Part shown: in pieces, positions 8,706 through 16,951 of the stretch
Position numbering within the stretch: position 1 is the stretch's first letter
How the letters are laid out: each line of letters opens with the position of its first letter
From: Minisyncoccota bacterium
GTDB taxonomy: Bacteria; Patescibacteriota; JACMRA01
Reading direction: 5' to 3'
NCBI GenBank assembly: GCA_014376695.1
Contig: JACMRA010000014.1
Span: forward strand, 1 to 57,133
DNA length: 57,133 bases
The notes under the pieces: model-generated
The model's database searches: none
Told to the model about the DNA's origin: nothing
What the model saw: the letters and a program-made list of their open reading frames with translations, nothing else
Program-made: the position numbers and the translations under genes

Positions 8706-9536
8706 ATGTTCTTCAAAAAATCTCCCAAACGAATGACCCAAGCTGAATATGATAAAATACTTGAGGAGCAAAAAGCTCAGAAGGAATGGCTATCAACTTC
8801 TGATACGATGACTGACAAAAACAGTTTAAAAATAAGTCCAAAACCTCAATCACAGCCTAAACTCAATAATTCTAAGTTTGACTGGTTCTGGAATATTGGA
8901 AGTATTTTGATACAATTAGTTGTAGGTGAACATTTTACCGATCGAGGTGAATACAAAACTTGGCCACGATGGTTAGTGTTTGTTTGTTTATTGAGTGCTG
9001 TGCCAGTTGCCTATTTGTCGATCTATTTGTTTGAGAGTAATTCAATTATTCGATGGACTGCTTTAATGTTGTTTGGGTTGGCTGTCTTCCTTTTTGCCGT
9101 TGCGTTCATTTGGATTTTATTAGTTGAGATTTGGGGTAATTTGAGAACTTGGATTTCTAAACCGCTTATCAAAACCTTTCAGCTTGGATTCCAGCTGGCT
9201 ACGGCAATTTTTTTGATAGTATCGGGATTGGTAGGAGGTGGGATTTTTGGAATATTGGCTTATAATACTTTTGGGTATAAGAACATCTGCGGCATAGTCC
9301 CAAAGAAATATGATATTATCCAAAAAAATAGCTCGAGAAGAGGTATTCGATATACAAATCATAGATCGTATACAATTCAAGGTCAGCAAGAGGTCGTAAA
9401 AATTGAAATTGAAGATAGTAAATACGTTTCTAGACTTGGACAACTAAACAATCGTGAGTGTGTATCTGGGTACCCTTTCCTTGGTACAACTCTGCTTGAC
9501 ACACCAATTGTTAAATCAATGGTTATAACTCCCTAA
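8706..9536 (+). CDS. Membrane protein of unknown function
   Basis: I place the start at ATG 8706 because an upstream in-frame start (8676) would lie within the promoter's -10 box. The 276-residue product has a charged cytoplasmic N-terminus (MFFKKSPKRMTQAEYDKILE), then four hydrophobic segments (about 59-74, 86-106, 116-140, 162-188) and a soluble C-terminal domain (about 190-276) with Cys in NICGIV and NRECVSGYPF. The two cysteines could form a disulfide if this part faces outwards. No family is recognised. The gene stands alone, behind a strong promoter shared back to back with the lamin-tail gene. Confidence 0.75.
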   Translation: MFFKKSPKRMTQAEYDKILEEQKAQKEWLSTSDTMTDKNSLKISPKPQSQPKLNNSKFDWFWNIGSILIQLVVGEHFTDRGEYKTWPRWLVFVCLLSAVPVAYLSIYLFESNSIIRWTALMLFGLAVFLFAVAFIWILLVEIWGNLRTWISKPLIKTFQLGFQLATAIFLIVSGLVGGGIFGILAYNTFGYKNICGIVPKKYDIIQKNSSRRGIRYTNHRSYTIQGQQEVVKIEIEDSKYVSRLGQLNNRECVSGYPFLGTTLLDTPIVKSMVITP

Positions 9537-9561
9537 ATAGCCTTGACGTGACACAACAATT

Positions 9562-9586
9562 CTTAGTTGATTATATCAATACTAAG
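9562..9586. repeat. Imperfect inverted repeat before the NUDIX genes
   Basis: CTTAGTTGAT and ATCAATACTAAG pair around a 3-nt loop with a 2-nt bulge. There is no U-tract, so this is not a clear terminator; a leader hairpin or an operator are alternatives. Confidence 0.35.
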
Positions 9587-9597
9587 TTTCCAAAATT

Positions 9598-10032
9598 ATG
9601 ACCACATTAAAACTCCGCCACGGCAGTTACTGTCTATTGATCGACTTACAAGGCAAAATGATTATCGCCGAGAATACTGGGGCAATAATTGGAGGTGGTA
9701 TTGAAGATGGTGAAACAGTTATCCAAGCCTGCATCCGCGAAGTCCAAGAAGAGACCAACGGTCAAATAATTATCAATAAGTCCAAATTAAAATTCTTCAA
9801 AGAGGTAATTTATTATAGTGAACGGCGACCAGATTTTGACTGGGACGGCAAGAACATGCAAATTTTTGTATATTTGATCGATCAATCAGATTTTGTGGAT
9901 TTTGAGTATTATAATGTCGAGAAGGGTGGTACAGACAAAATTGCCTGGATGAGCTTTGATAATTTTTTCGAGGGAAATAAAAGAATTGAGCGATCAGAAT
10001 TGGAAGAATTTTTAAATCAAAATCCGAATTAA
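9598..10032 (+). CDS. NUDIX hydrolase
   Basis: NUDIX enzymes cleave a nucleoside diphosphate linked to another group, using Mg2+ held by the NUDIX box. The 144-residue protein contains the box at about residues 37-60: GGGIEDGETVIQACIREVQE followed by ETNG. The G(5)E(7)REVxEE core is intact; the usual Gly two residues later is Asn. The rest is a typical single-domain fold ending in an EL helix. The substrate cannot be told from sequence. A near copy lies 5 nt downstream, so this is a tandem duplication in which this copy stayed intact. Confidence 0.9.
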   Translation: MTTLKLRHGSYCLLIDLQGKMIIAENTGAIIGGGIEDGETVIQACIREVQEETNGQIIINKSKLKFFKEVIYYSERRPDFDWDGKNMQIFVYLIDQSDFVDFEYYNVEKGGTDKIAWMSFDNFFEGNKRIERSELEEFLNQNPN

Positions 10033-10037
10033 TTTAT

Positions 10038-10486
10038 ATGGCCGTAATCCAGACCTCGCAAAAAAAAATCAGACAAGGTAGCTACTGCTTCATAATTGAC
10101 CCTCAAGCCAAGAAAATTATCGTTGAAGATAATGGCGGTATTCCTGGAGGTGGGATTGAGTCTTGGGAAACGGCAATTCAAGCCTGTATCCGCGAAGTAG
10201 CCGAAGAAACCACAATCAGATTATTATCAATCCCGATAAGCTTCATTTTTTTAAAGAGTTGATTTTTGAGATTCGGCGGACACCAGAATTTGATTGGGAT
10301 GGTAAAGAGATGCAGCTTTTTGTTTATTCTATTAATCAGTCTGAGTTTGTTGATTTTGACTATTTTAATATGGAATATAGCCAAAATATTAAAATGTCTT
10401 GGATGTCTTTTGATCAATTCTTCGTAATCAATAAGCGCCTCCAGAGATCAGAATTGGAAAAATTTATAACTCAATTACAACCATAA
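10038..10486 (+). pseudogene. Second NUDIX hydrolase copy, frameshifted
   Basis: The first part (from ATG 10038) reads GSYCFIIDPQAKKIIVEDNG and a NUDIX box (GGGIESWETAIQACIREVAE, ET) and then goes wrong. The remainder is in another frame (QIIINPDKLHFFKELIF, then FDWDGKEMQLFVYSINQSEF) and ends at 10486. Aligned with the intact upstream copy, the two halves meet at EET-(N/H)NQIIIN, so a single base was lost around 10205-10216. The two genes share almost every motif, consistent with a tandem duplication. It may still make a truncated box-containing peptide, but not a full enzyme unless the shift is a sequencing error. Confidence 0.85.
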
Positions 10487-10490
10487 CCCT

Positions 10491-10841
10491 ATGACAACTA
10501 CCATCTACGGCATACCCAATTGCCAAACTGTCCAAAAAGCTCTTAAATGGCTGGATAATAATAACATTGCCTATACTTTTTGGGATTACAAAAAACTTGG
10601 CATTGATAAATCTCACCTCGAGAAGTGGTGCAATATGCATACTTGGCAAAAAGTCCTAAACCAAAGCGGTATGATGTGGCGAAAAGCCAGCCCCGAGGCC
10701 AAAGAAAAAGTTATTGACCAAGCTTCAGCTATCGAGTATATGATAACAACTCCCACTTCTATTAAGCGACCAATAATTGAGTCTGACTCCAAGATAGTTA
10801 TCGGCTTTAACCCTGAATCCTATGCAACAATTTTTGGTTAA
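10491..10841 (+). CDS. YffB/ArsC-family thioredoxin-fold protein
   Basis: The 116-residue product matches the Spx/ArsC/YffB subgroup of thioredoxin-fold proteins: MTTTIYGIPNCQTVQKALKW, AYTFWDYKK, the MMWRKASPE stretch, SIKRPIIE and GFNPESYATIF. The single Cys (residue 11 in NCQT) replaces the CxxC pair, and Arg in IKRP is the conserved partner residue of ArsC-like reductases. Family members are thought to reduce glutathione- or thiol-linked substrates, but the role of YffB is not settled. It starts 4 nt after the broken NUDIX copy and overlaps the phosphoesterase start by 20 nt. Confidence 0.88.
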   Translation: MTTTIYGIPNCQTVQKALKWLDNNNIAYTFWDYKKLGIDKSHLEKWCNMHTWQKVLNQSGMMWRKASPEAKEKVIDQASAIEYMITTPTSIKRPIIESDSKIVIGFNPESYATIFG

Positions 10842-11772
10842 GGTTGTCCAATTCCTGCTTATGGACTTTTTGTTTTTGAGTCCGATTTTGTTAATGATTT
10901 TTGTTGGATCTACTCTTTTTTGGCGCAAAAAGCTATCTAAACTATGGCAAAAATTTGCAATTACCCTGACCGTTTTAGTTTTACTTTTGACAATTTGGGG
11001 CGTGCATATCGAGCGAAATCTAATTGTAATCAATGAGCAAAAAATTACTTTGGGTTTTAAGGCTCGAATTGTTGTCATTTCGGACGTGCATCTGGGAATC
11101 TGGAAAGATGATAAATTCCTAGAAAAAATCGTAACCCAAATTAACCAACAAAAAGATATTGATGCCGTACTAATGGCTGGCGATTGGACATATGAACCCA
11201 AAATCGACCAGCTAGATAAATTGTTCGCACCACTCAAACAGCTTAAATCGCCAATCTATGGCGTCCTCGGTAACCACGACGTCGAAAAACCCGGACCCAA
11301 ACTCCGCACCGAATTGCAATCAGCTCTCCAAAAGGCCAATGTCAAACTAATCGATAATTTAGCCCTGAGCACAAAAGATACTGGACTCAATTTTGATATA
11401 ATTGGCCTGGGGGATCTATGGGGCGGTGAAGACGATATTGGTGTAATCAGCAATCGAACCAGTCAAAATCCCTCAATTGTCATAGCTCATAACCCCGAGA
11501 GCATACTTAAATACAAAAATATCCCCAAAAATAAAAACCTTCCAAATTTGACAGTAACTGGACATACTCACTGCGGGCAAGTCCGCATTCCGCTAATTTA
11601 TAAGTCTTTCCTCCCAGTTAGTAACACAGATTTTGACAAGGGTTTATTTAATATCTCGCAATTTGATCCAATACTCGCGGGTCAGCTTTGGATAAGTTGC
11701 GGAACCGGCGAAGTGGGTCTCCCGATAAGATTATTTAATCCGCCGAGCGTTGATGTTCTGACTATCGATTAA
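10822..11772 (+). CDS. Membrane-anchored metallophosphoesterase (YkuE/YaeI-like)
   Basis: Two N-terminal membrane segments (about 10-34 and 44-62) lead to a calcineurin-like phosphoesterase domain with the full metal-site series: SDVHLG (about 88), AGDWTYEP, GNHDVE, IAHNPES and GHTHCGQVR (about 249). Proteins of this type (YkuE, YaeI) act at the outer face of the membrane on lipid phosphates or related substrates. The start at 10822 overlaps the preceding gene by 20 nt; ATG 10861 (MDFLFLSPILL) is a plausible alternative that still gives a membrane anchor. Confidence 0.9.
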   Translation: MQQFLVKVVQFLLMDFLFLSPILLMIFVGSTLFWRKKLSKLWQKFAITLTVLVLLLTIWGVHIERNLIVINEQKITLGFKARIVVISDVHLGIWKDDKFLEKIVTQINQQKDIDAVLMAGDWTYEPKIDQLDKLFAPLKQLKSPIYGVLGNHDVEKPGPKLRTELQSALQKANVKLIDNLALSTKDTGLNFDIIGLGDLWGGEDDIGVISNRTSQNPSIVIAHNPESILKYKNIPKNKNLPNLTVTGHTHCGQVRIPLIYKSFLPVSNTDFDKGLFNISQFDPILAGQLWISCGTGEVGLPIRLFNPPSVDVLTID

Positions 11773-11837
11773 TAGTTGACAGTGGTTAACAATGCCTGTA
11801 CCGTGCAGCCATAAACCCGACCAAGAATGACAATGAG

Positions 11838-11924
11838 ATTTTAATCACCGGCGACCAGGATTTACTAGTCTTGGATAGCTTTGGCGATACGCAGATTATT
11901 AGGCCGAGCGAGTTTGTGGTATAA
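11838..11924 (+). pseudogene. C-terminal fossil of a PIN-domain toxin
   Basis: The frame ending at TAA 11922-11924 reads ILITGDQDLLVLDSFGDTQI and IRPSEFVV. This is nearly identical, also at DNA level, to the last 30 residues of the intact PIN toxin encoded at 14346-14771 (IITGDQDLLVLGSFGDTQIV). Nothing of the N-terminal part with its acidic residues survives upstream. It is evidence of a former second toxin copy or of a partial duplication about 2.8 kb away. Confidence 0.85.
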
Positions 11925-11929
11925 ATCGA

Positions 11930-11958
11930 TTGACAGTATGATATTCTTTACCTAATTT
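11930..11958 (+). promoter_or_regulatory. Promoter
   Basis: TTGACA (11930-11935), 17-nt spacer, TAATTT (11953-11958), placed just after the PIN fossil and 34 nt before the next start codon. Confidence 0.6.
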
Positions 11959-11992
11959 TGAGTATATACTACTTACTTAAATACTATCGCCT

Positions 11993-12619
11993 ATGTCCAA
12001 AACTCCAGAATCAGTCACTAACCCAAACAATCACTTTGCCAAGAATACATTTACTTTCAGTCAGATTGACAGCTGGATTAGCGCACTCTTAGACCCGATA
12101 GTTTTTAAATACATGTCAGAAGACTCAGTCCATTCGGAATTCAAAAAATTAGACCGTCATCTCAAAGAATTTTTACTACAGGATATGGAGATAACCCCTA
12201 AATTACATGCTAACAATCTAATAAACGCAAATACAAGATATAGCCTCGGCAATAGACCGGATATTGATGGAGAAGGTGCGTACAATAATTATACTAATGA
12301 TATAAGTTTCACGCCGGGAATAAGTTCTACCGAAATATCTTTTGAATATCCATTCGGCGAGAATTTTGACAATATTCCGTCGTCTACCAAATACAAAATC
12401 AGAATTTTGGGAACATCAACCCCAGTTATAGAATTTAGTATAGATAACCAGGTTGTTTCAAAGGACAAATTCTACCTAGAGTTAATCAAGCTCAAGAATA
12501 AAGTCAAAGCTTTGGGAATACACATTCCAGACAAATCCATTGAACCTACCGCCAGAATATCAGACGAAGATATGATTAGTTTGTTTTTCTCGAACCCTAA
12601 CCAAAAACCAAAAGACTGA
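11993..12619 (+). CDS. Hypothetical soluble protein
   Basis: The 208-residue product has no signal peptide or membrane helix. It is mixed alpha/beta with many Asn, Ser and Asp residues, for example NRPDIDGEGAYNNYTNDISF and GISSTEISFEYPFGEN. No motif or family is recognised. It has a good promoter (11930-11958) and is followed after 16 nt by another unknown gene, so they are probably co-transcribed. The preceding toxin fossil suggests an accessory region. Confidence 0.65.
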   Translation: MSKTPESVTNPNNHFAKNTFTFSQIDSWISALLDPIVFKYMSEDSVHSEFKKLDRHLKEFLLQDMEITPKLHANNLINANTRYSLGNRPDIDGEGAYNNYTNDISFTPGISSTEISFEYPFGENFDNIPSSTKYKIRILGTSTPVIEFSIDNQVVSKDKFYLELIKLKNKVKALGIHIPDKSIEPTARISDEDMISLFFSNPNQKPKD

Positions 12620-12635
12620 TTTTATTAATATTCCT

Positions 12636-13460
12636 ATGCCCAAGAAACTGATTATACCACTTATTTCAATCATCATCATTTTTATTTTTCTTATACCAGG
12701 CGGATTATATGTATATAACCTATACCAAGACTCACTTTTTGTTGCGGAGTACAATTCCAAAACTAGCCTTCTAAAAAGATCTGTCGAAAAGAGTCTCCCA
12801 CCGGAAAATACCAAAGAAAAAGACATTGATTTGGGTAAAGCGCTGGCTAATTTAAAATCTGCTCCAGTTATTGCAAAAATTGACGCTTCGAAATTTGACC
12901 CTAAATTTAGGGTTATTAGCAATTCTTTTAACGAAGCAATCGATGACACTAATAACTATTACAAGGAGTTTGGGCAAGTTCTGACTAGCCTTAAGTGCGC
13001 CGGCGACGAGGCGGAAAATTTGGACAAAATACTTAACACAGCCAAAGTACAATCTGAAGCCTTCAATCAAAATGAGACAGATGATTTAAAATTAATAGCC
13101 TACTTTAAAAGTATGAAAAGTGTTTTTGAAGAGGCCTCAAAATCAGATCAAAAGCTTAACCAATGTGTTAATTTTACCACTTCATCTAATCCTTACAGTC
13201 TGCTGGCAACTGAATTCAAAAATGTCGCTGACGGCATAGTCTCAAAAGATGCCAAAAAAATTGAAATCGCAACCAAAAATATCGAAATTGCCAGCCCCAA
13301 TCAATCACCTCAAATGTACTCCGAAACAAAAATTGCACTTGAAAAACTCACTCAAAATTTTGAAACAAAAACCAAAGAATTAGAGGCTAAACTCTTAAAA
13401 ATTGATGAAAAACACAAAAAAGAACTTGAAAAACTCGGACTGAAGATTGAAGGTCGGTAG
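12636..13460 (+). CDS. Single-pass membrane protein with coiled-coil domain
   Basis: The 274-residue product has one N-terminal membrane helix (residues 4-27, LIIPLISIIIIFIFLIPGGL) followed by a mostly helical extracytoplasmic domain, ending in a charged coiled coil (about 225-272, TKTKELEAKLLKIDEKHKKE). It contains only two cysteines. No family is recognised. The topology is like that of cell-surface or secretion-accessory proteins. It begins 16 nt after the previous unknown gene. Confidence 0.7.
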   Translation: MPKKLIIPLISIIIIFIFLIPGGLYVYNLYQDSLFVAEYNSKTSLLKRSVEKSLPPENTKEKDIDLGKALANLKSAPVIAKIDASKFDPKFRVISNSFNEAIDDTNNYYKEFGQVLTSLKCAGDEAENLDKILNTAKVQSEAFNQNETDDLKLIAYFKSMKSVFEEASKSDQKLNQCVNFTTSSNPYSLLATEFKNVADGIVSKDAKKIEIATKNIEIASPNQSPQMYSETKIALEKLTQNFETKTKELEAKLLKIDEKHKKELEKLGLKIEGR

Positions 13461-13495
13461 AAGCTGGCCTGTAGTCATGGAGGAATCTTTGAAAT

Positions 13496-13984
13496 ATGAA
13501 TAATCAAGCTTTGTTACTTAAATTACTGAATAAACAACTGCTCCGTATTGCAGTTGCTATTGGCTCTCTGTTTGCAATTTTTGTATCTTATGAAGTGTTT
13601 AAGTCTCCAATGTCTAGATTTTTGGACCTCGAGCAAATTAATATAATATATTGTGTTGTTGTAATTTTTGGTATATTCGGTTTGCAAATTTTGAGAATTA
13701 ATCTCCTTGATGAGTTTGCTCGCATGTTCACTTTGCCAAAATGCCTACTCCTGCTTTGGCAGATAAAAATAAATCGAGACATTATCACTTTTGATTATTC
13801 TGATTCCTTAGTTAAATGGGATGGGCTTTACAAAGGTACCAAGCCCGAAAGATTTAAAACACCGTTGATGTCAAGATATAATAGTCAGACTTATGACTCA
13901 ACCCCCAATAGCTTGAGATATTTCATCAATCAAAAAGCATTTTCTATCCATCCTTTTATATGTGAAGAAACGGGGGCCTGTTGA
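13496..13984 (+). CDS. Small membrane protein, unknown
   Basis: The 162-residue product has two membrane helices (about 15-34 and 48-66) and a cytosolic or exposed C-terminal half (TFDYSDSLVKWDGLYKGTKP, HPFICEETGAC). It stops at TGA, so TGA is a terminator here. A weak GGAGGAA-like ribosome-binding site precedes the ATG at 13496. No family is recognised. Confidence 0.6.
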   Translation: MNNQALLLKLLNKQLLRIAVAIGSLFAIFVSYEVFKSPMSRFLDLEQINIIYCVVVIFGIFGLQILRINLLDEFARMFTLPKCLLLLWQIKINRDIITFDYSDSLVKWDGLYKGTKPERFKTPLMSRYNSQTYDSTPNSLRYFINQKAFSIHPFICEETGAC

Positions 13985-14025
13985 ACTGGCTTTTAGTTAG
14001 GTAGTTGTGGAAAATTAATCATTTT

Positions 14026-14054
14026 TTGACAAAAAAGTAACATATAAGTACAAT
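14026..14054 (+). promoter_or_regulatory. Promoter of the PIN toxin-antitoxin pair
   Basis: TTGACA (14026-14031), 17-nt spacer, TACAAT (14049-14054); start codon at 14085. The region between is AT-rich (CTATAATAAAATAGTTATA) and contains a short palindrome AACTA/TAGTT-like stretch that could bind the antitoxin; this last point is weak. Confidence 0.7.
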
Positions 14055-14084
14055 ATGACTATAATAAAATAGTTATACACTTTT

Positions 14085-14342
14085 ATGACTGCAATAATCA
14101 CCAAAATCAAAAAACCTAAAGTCAAAAAAACATCTATCGTCACCTATAGATTTTCAGTAACCCCAAAAATGAGCCAAATGCTCAATCGTTTGGAAGAGCG
14201 TTTTGTGATGTTAGATCGAACTGACATAGTCAAACTCTCTATTTCTAGACTTCTTGAGGCTGAGAATCTTTTGGGTACCAGTCCGAGTTTTGATGAGGCT
14301 TTGGACTTTGTGAATTCTATAAAAGATGAGTGGCGGCAGTAA
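14085..14342 (+). CDS. Probable ribbon-helix-helix antitoxin of a PIN toxin
   Basis: The 85-residue protein has a basic N-terminal tail (KIKKPKVKKTS), then a beta-strand (IVTYRFSVTP), and two helices (KMSQMLNRLEERFVM and RTDIVKLSISRLLEAEN). This strand-helix-helix order is that of CopG/MetJ-like antitoxins, which bind the promoter DNA as dimers. It lies 3 nt upstream of a PIN gene, the classic position. The C-terminal part (SPSFDEALDFVNSIKDEWRQ) would bind the toxin. Related small proteins occur at 25604-25861 and 31747-32037 without toxin neighbours. Confidence 0.75.
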   Translation: MTAIITKIKKPKVKKTSIVTYRFSVTPKMSQMLNRLEERFVMLDRTDIVKLSISRLLEAENLLGTSPSFDEALDFVNSIKDEWRQ

Positions 14343-14345
14343 TTT

Positions 14346-14771
14346 ATGCCAAATACATTCAAAGTAATACTTGATAACAATATTATTATCTCCCACTTGA
14401 TGACTAATAGAGTCAATATTATAGATGATATAATCAGGCTTGCAATAGCCAAAAAAATTCAAATTTATATATCTACACCGATATTGAACGAACTAAAGAT
14501 CGCACTTCAGTACCCAAAAATTAAATCTAGACTTCTCCCAAATAAAGCAGCTAAGTTCATGGCTTGGTACAAGTACGACACTCAATTAATCACCGTGACA
14601 GCTAGTCTCAACACCTGCCGAGACCCCAAAGACAATAAATTCTTAGAATTAGCAAAAACAGTTATGGCCGATTATATAATCACCGGCGACCAGGATTTGC
14701 TGGTCTTGGGTAGCTTTGGTGATACGCAGATTGTTAGACCGAGTGAGTTTGCAAAGATAGAATCAGTGTGA
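14346..14771 (+). CDS. PIN-domain toxin
   Basis: PIN toxins are Mg2+-dependent RNases that cut tRNA or rRNA when their antitoxin is lost. The 141-residue protein resembles the COG1569/TIGR00305 group. It has an acidic residue in VILDNNIIIS (about residue 9), a Glu in PILNELKIALQ (about 48), DPKDNKFLELA (about 96-106) and the DYIITGDQDLLVL core (about 110-124) with the final Asp. All positions expected for the metal site are present, so it should be active. The gene is 3 nt after the antitoxin and a C-terminal fossil of a sister copy lies at 11838-11924. Confidence 0.85.
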   Translation: MPNTFKVILDNNIIISHLMTNRVNIIDDIIRLAIAKKIQIYISTPILNELKIALQYPKIKSRLLPNKAAKFMAWYKYDTQLITVTASLNTCRDPKDNKFLELAKTVMADYIITGDQDLLVLGSFGDTQIVRPSEFAKIESV

Positions 14772-14827
14772 CCCTAGCCAAAAACCGAAAAATTGATTAT
14801 TATGATAGGTAATAACTGATATAATAT

Positions 14828-15376
14828 ATGGTAATCAATCATCCAACAGAGTATCTAAAATTTAATTTGCCAGATTCGGCTAACCTCCGAATAATAATTG
14901 ATAAACCTATCGTGAGAACCTTCGATAGAAGCATAGCAGTTGTCAGTGTCTATCAAGGTGATAAATTTATCCAGACTCAACCATTTTACCGATCCACTGG
15001 TCATAACTCTCACAACCCAGGCAGGTGGTTTCCTTTTAGCGGCATTGACTACAAACAACGAAAAGGTAAAATAGTAAATGAGTTGGTATTCCATAAAAAA
15101 AACTTTGTAAGCGATATATATCCTAAGGGGGATATCCTGCACCGATTAGGCGATGAAACTATCTACCCATTGTACGTTCGGGATATTTTATTGAGAATCA
15201 GCAATTGTCTAACTGAATCCAATTTAGTTGAAGGACAATTAGTTGATATTCATACCATCAATACGTATCTTAATACACCCGAATCAATGTTTTTAGAAGC
15301 CAGAAAAATAAAATATGAAGGATCTTTGTCTCTCGTCCCAAGAGAATTTAAAATACGTCAATTTAAAATAAACTAA
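14828..15376 (+). CDS. Hypothetical protein
   Basis: The 182-residue product is soluble, with no membrane helix or signal peptide. It has a distinctive stretch FYRSTGHNSHNPGRWFPFSG (about residues 52-71), with clustered Asn, His, Gly and Arg, that could be a binding loop. No family is recognised. It ends 2 nt before the Rel/SpoT gene, so the two are probably translated from one message. A TATAAT-like box lies directly before the ATG, too close to be its promoter unless translation begins further in. Confidence 0.65.
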   Translation: MVINHPTEYLKFNLPDSANLRIIIDKPIVRTFDRSIAVVSVYQGDKFIQTQPFYRSTGHNSHNPGRWFPFSGIDYKQRKGKIVNELVFHKKNFVSDIYPKGDILHRLGDETIYPLYVRDILLRISNCLTESNLVEGQLVDIHTINTYLNTPESMFLEARKIKYEGSLSLVPREFKIRQFKIN

Positions 15377-15378
15377 CT

Positions 15379-16860
15379 ATGTCTACCCAACTCACCCTCT
15401 CCCAAGTATCCACCCAGCTCTGGCAAGAGCTTCTGCCCCACATTCAGTACTTTGATCAGGCTAATCGGGACCTGGTTGAACTGGCTTTTACTCAGATGGT
15501 TATGGCTCACAACACCGACCAGCGAAAAAGCGGTGAGTTCTACATTATTCACCCCGTGGCCGCAACTATTACGCTGGCCGAAATGAAGATGGACGCCTCA
15601 ACGATTGTGGCAACCCTTCTCCACGATGTCCCTGAGGATACTACCGTTACTCTAAAAGATTTGGCAAAGGACTTTTCGCCAGAGGTGATTTTTTTGATTG
15701 AGGGCGTTACTAAACTATCCAAAATTCGCTATGAGGGCGAGCAACTCTACGCCGAGAACCTTCGCAAGATGTTCGTGGCCATTAGTAAGGATTTGCGAGT
15801 GGTGTTTATCAAGCTTGCCGATAGACTGCATAATCTATCAACTCTTACCCACCTAAGACCCGATAAGCAATATCGAATAGCACTTGAAAGTCTCGAGATT
15901 TATGCCCCGATTGCTGAGCGATTAGGGATTAGTAGTCTCCAAAATGCCATTGAGGACGAAGCATTCCAATATGTTCACCGCGACATCTATAATCAGTTCG
16001 TTACCAACTCCAATATCGAGATAGATCGGCGAAATAAGATACTAGATCGTGTCCTAATCAAAACCAAACTTGTCCTAACTAATCACGGACTAGCGCCCCA
16101 AAAAGTCTATGGTCGAGCCAAAAAATATTATTCCATCTTCAAAAAACTGGATAACAAAAGCGATTTGACCCAGATTTATGATTTGGTAGCTATTCGTATA
16201 ATTGTTAGCAATATCGAGGATTGTTACTACACACTGTCTTGTCTCCAGCAAGAATTCGAGATTATCAATCACCGCACCAAGGACTATATCGCCCGGCCCA
16301 AAGCCAACGGCTATCAATCGCTCCACTTAACAGCCTATGATACCGAGTCCCAGACCTATTTTGAGTTCCAGATCCGAACCGAAGATATGCACGAGTTTGC
16401 CGAGTACGGAGTTGCCGCCCATTTTGCTTATAAGGGTCAGCAGCGGGGTCAAGGCTCCAGCCAATTCGTCAATACCGAAAATCTCAAATGGATTAAGGAA
16501 TTAGTTGATATCGGCCAACAAGAATTATCCCCCGAAGAGTACCTGGCCAAAGTCAGGCTTGATTTATTCAATGATAGGATTTTTGTTTTTACCCCGAAGA
16601 ATCACACAATTGATTTGCCAACTGGATCGACGCCGCTCGACTTTGCATTTCGGATACACGAGGACATCGGTAGCAGAACCATTATGGCCAAGGTTAATAA
16701 CCATATCGCAAGGCTAAGCGACACCCTAAAAAACGGCGACACCGTCGAAATCCTAACCGACAAAAGGCAACGACCCAACGCCCACTGGCTAGAATGGGTC
16801 AAGACCAAATCGGCTAGATCTCATATCAAGACTTATCTCAAACGGGGGGATAGGGATTAG
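15379..16860 (+). CDS. Bifunctional (p)ppGpp synthetase/hydrolase, short Rel/SpoT
   Basis: Makes and degrades the alarmone (p)ppGpp. The 493-residue protein has an HD hydrolase domain (about 20-175) with GEFYIIHPVAAT and the metal-binding HD in LLHDVPEDT (about 82-83), then a synthetase domain (about 240-355) with YGRAKKYYSIFKKL, IYDLVAIRIIV, GYQSLHLTAYD and EFQIRTEDMHEFAEYG, and a TGS domain (about 399-460, FVFTPKNHTIDLPTGSTPLD). Usual family members have about 700-750 residues; the C-terminal zinc-finger/ACT regulatory part is missing, so ribosome-linked control may be reduced. A hairpin with a U-tract follows the stop codon. Confidence 0.95.
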   Translation: MSTQLTLSQVSTQLWQELLPHIQYFDQANRDLVELAFTQMVMAHNTDQRKSGEFYIIHPVAATITLAEMKMDASTIVATLLHDVPEDTTVTLKDLAKDFSPEVIFLIEGVTKLSKIRYEGEQLYAENLRKMFVAISKDLRVVFIKLADRLHNLSTLTHLRPDKQYRIALESLEIYAPIAERLGISSLQNAIEDEAFQYVHRDIYNQFVTNSNIEIDRRNKILDRVLIKTKLVLTNHGLAPQKVYGRAKKYYSIFKKLDNKSDLTQIYDLVAIRIIVSNIEDCYYTLSCLQQEFEIINHRTKDYIARPKANGYQSLHLTAYDTESQTYFEFQIRTEDMHEFAEYGVAAHFAYKGQQRGQGSSQFVNTENLKWIKELVDIGQQELSPEEYLAKVRLDLFNDRIFVFTPKNHTIDLPTGSTPLDFAFRIHEDIGSRTIMAKVNNHIARLSDTLKNGDTVEILTDKRQRPNAHWLEWVKTKSARSHIKTYLKRGDRD

Positions 16861-16875
16861 ATTGTTGTAGTGCTA

Positions 16876-16942
16876 CAAAAAATCTGCCCGATTAGGACAG
16901 AAGCTCTGATAAAAGAAACGCAACTGGAAGGCCAGTGCGTTT
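16876..16942 (+). repeat. 67-bp direct repeat, copy 1
   Basis: This stretch, from CAAAAAATCTGCCC to the terminator hairpin, recurs at 17407-17473 with very few changes (both seen are in the hairpin). Each copy lies directly downstream of one of two paralogous minus-strand lipoprotein genes, so a unit of about 530 bp containing gene and terminator was duplicated. Confidence 0.85.
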
Positions 16943-16945
16943 TTT
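16919..16945. terminator. Bidirectional terminator between Rel/SpoT and lipoprotein 1
   Basis: CGCA(A)CTGG pairs with CCAGTGCG around a 4-nt loop (one bulged A), followed by six T on the plus strand. On the minus strand the hairpin is followed by TTTCTTTT, so it can end both convergent transcripts. Confidence 0.75.
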
Positions 16946-16951
16946 GATGAT

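Noticed and set aside
8541-8771. 76-codon minus-strand frame
   Set aside because: It overlaps the promoter region and the start of two well-supported genes and has no ribosome site.
14820-14825. TATAAT directly before the ATG at 14828
   Set aside because: It is 2 nt from the start codon, so it cannot be the promoter for that start; the gene is probably read from the toxin-antitoxin transcript.
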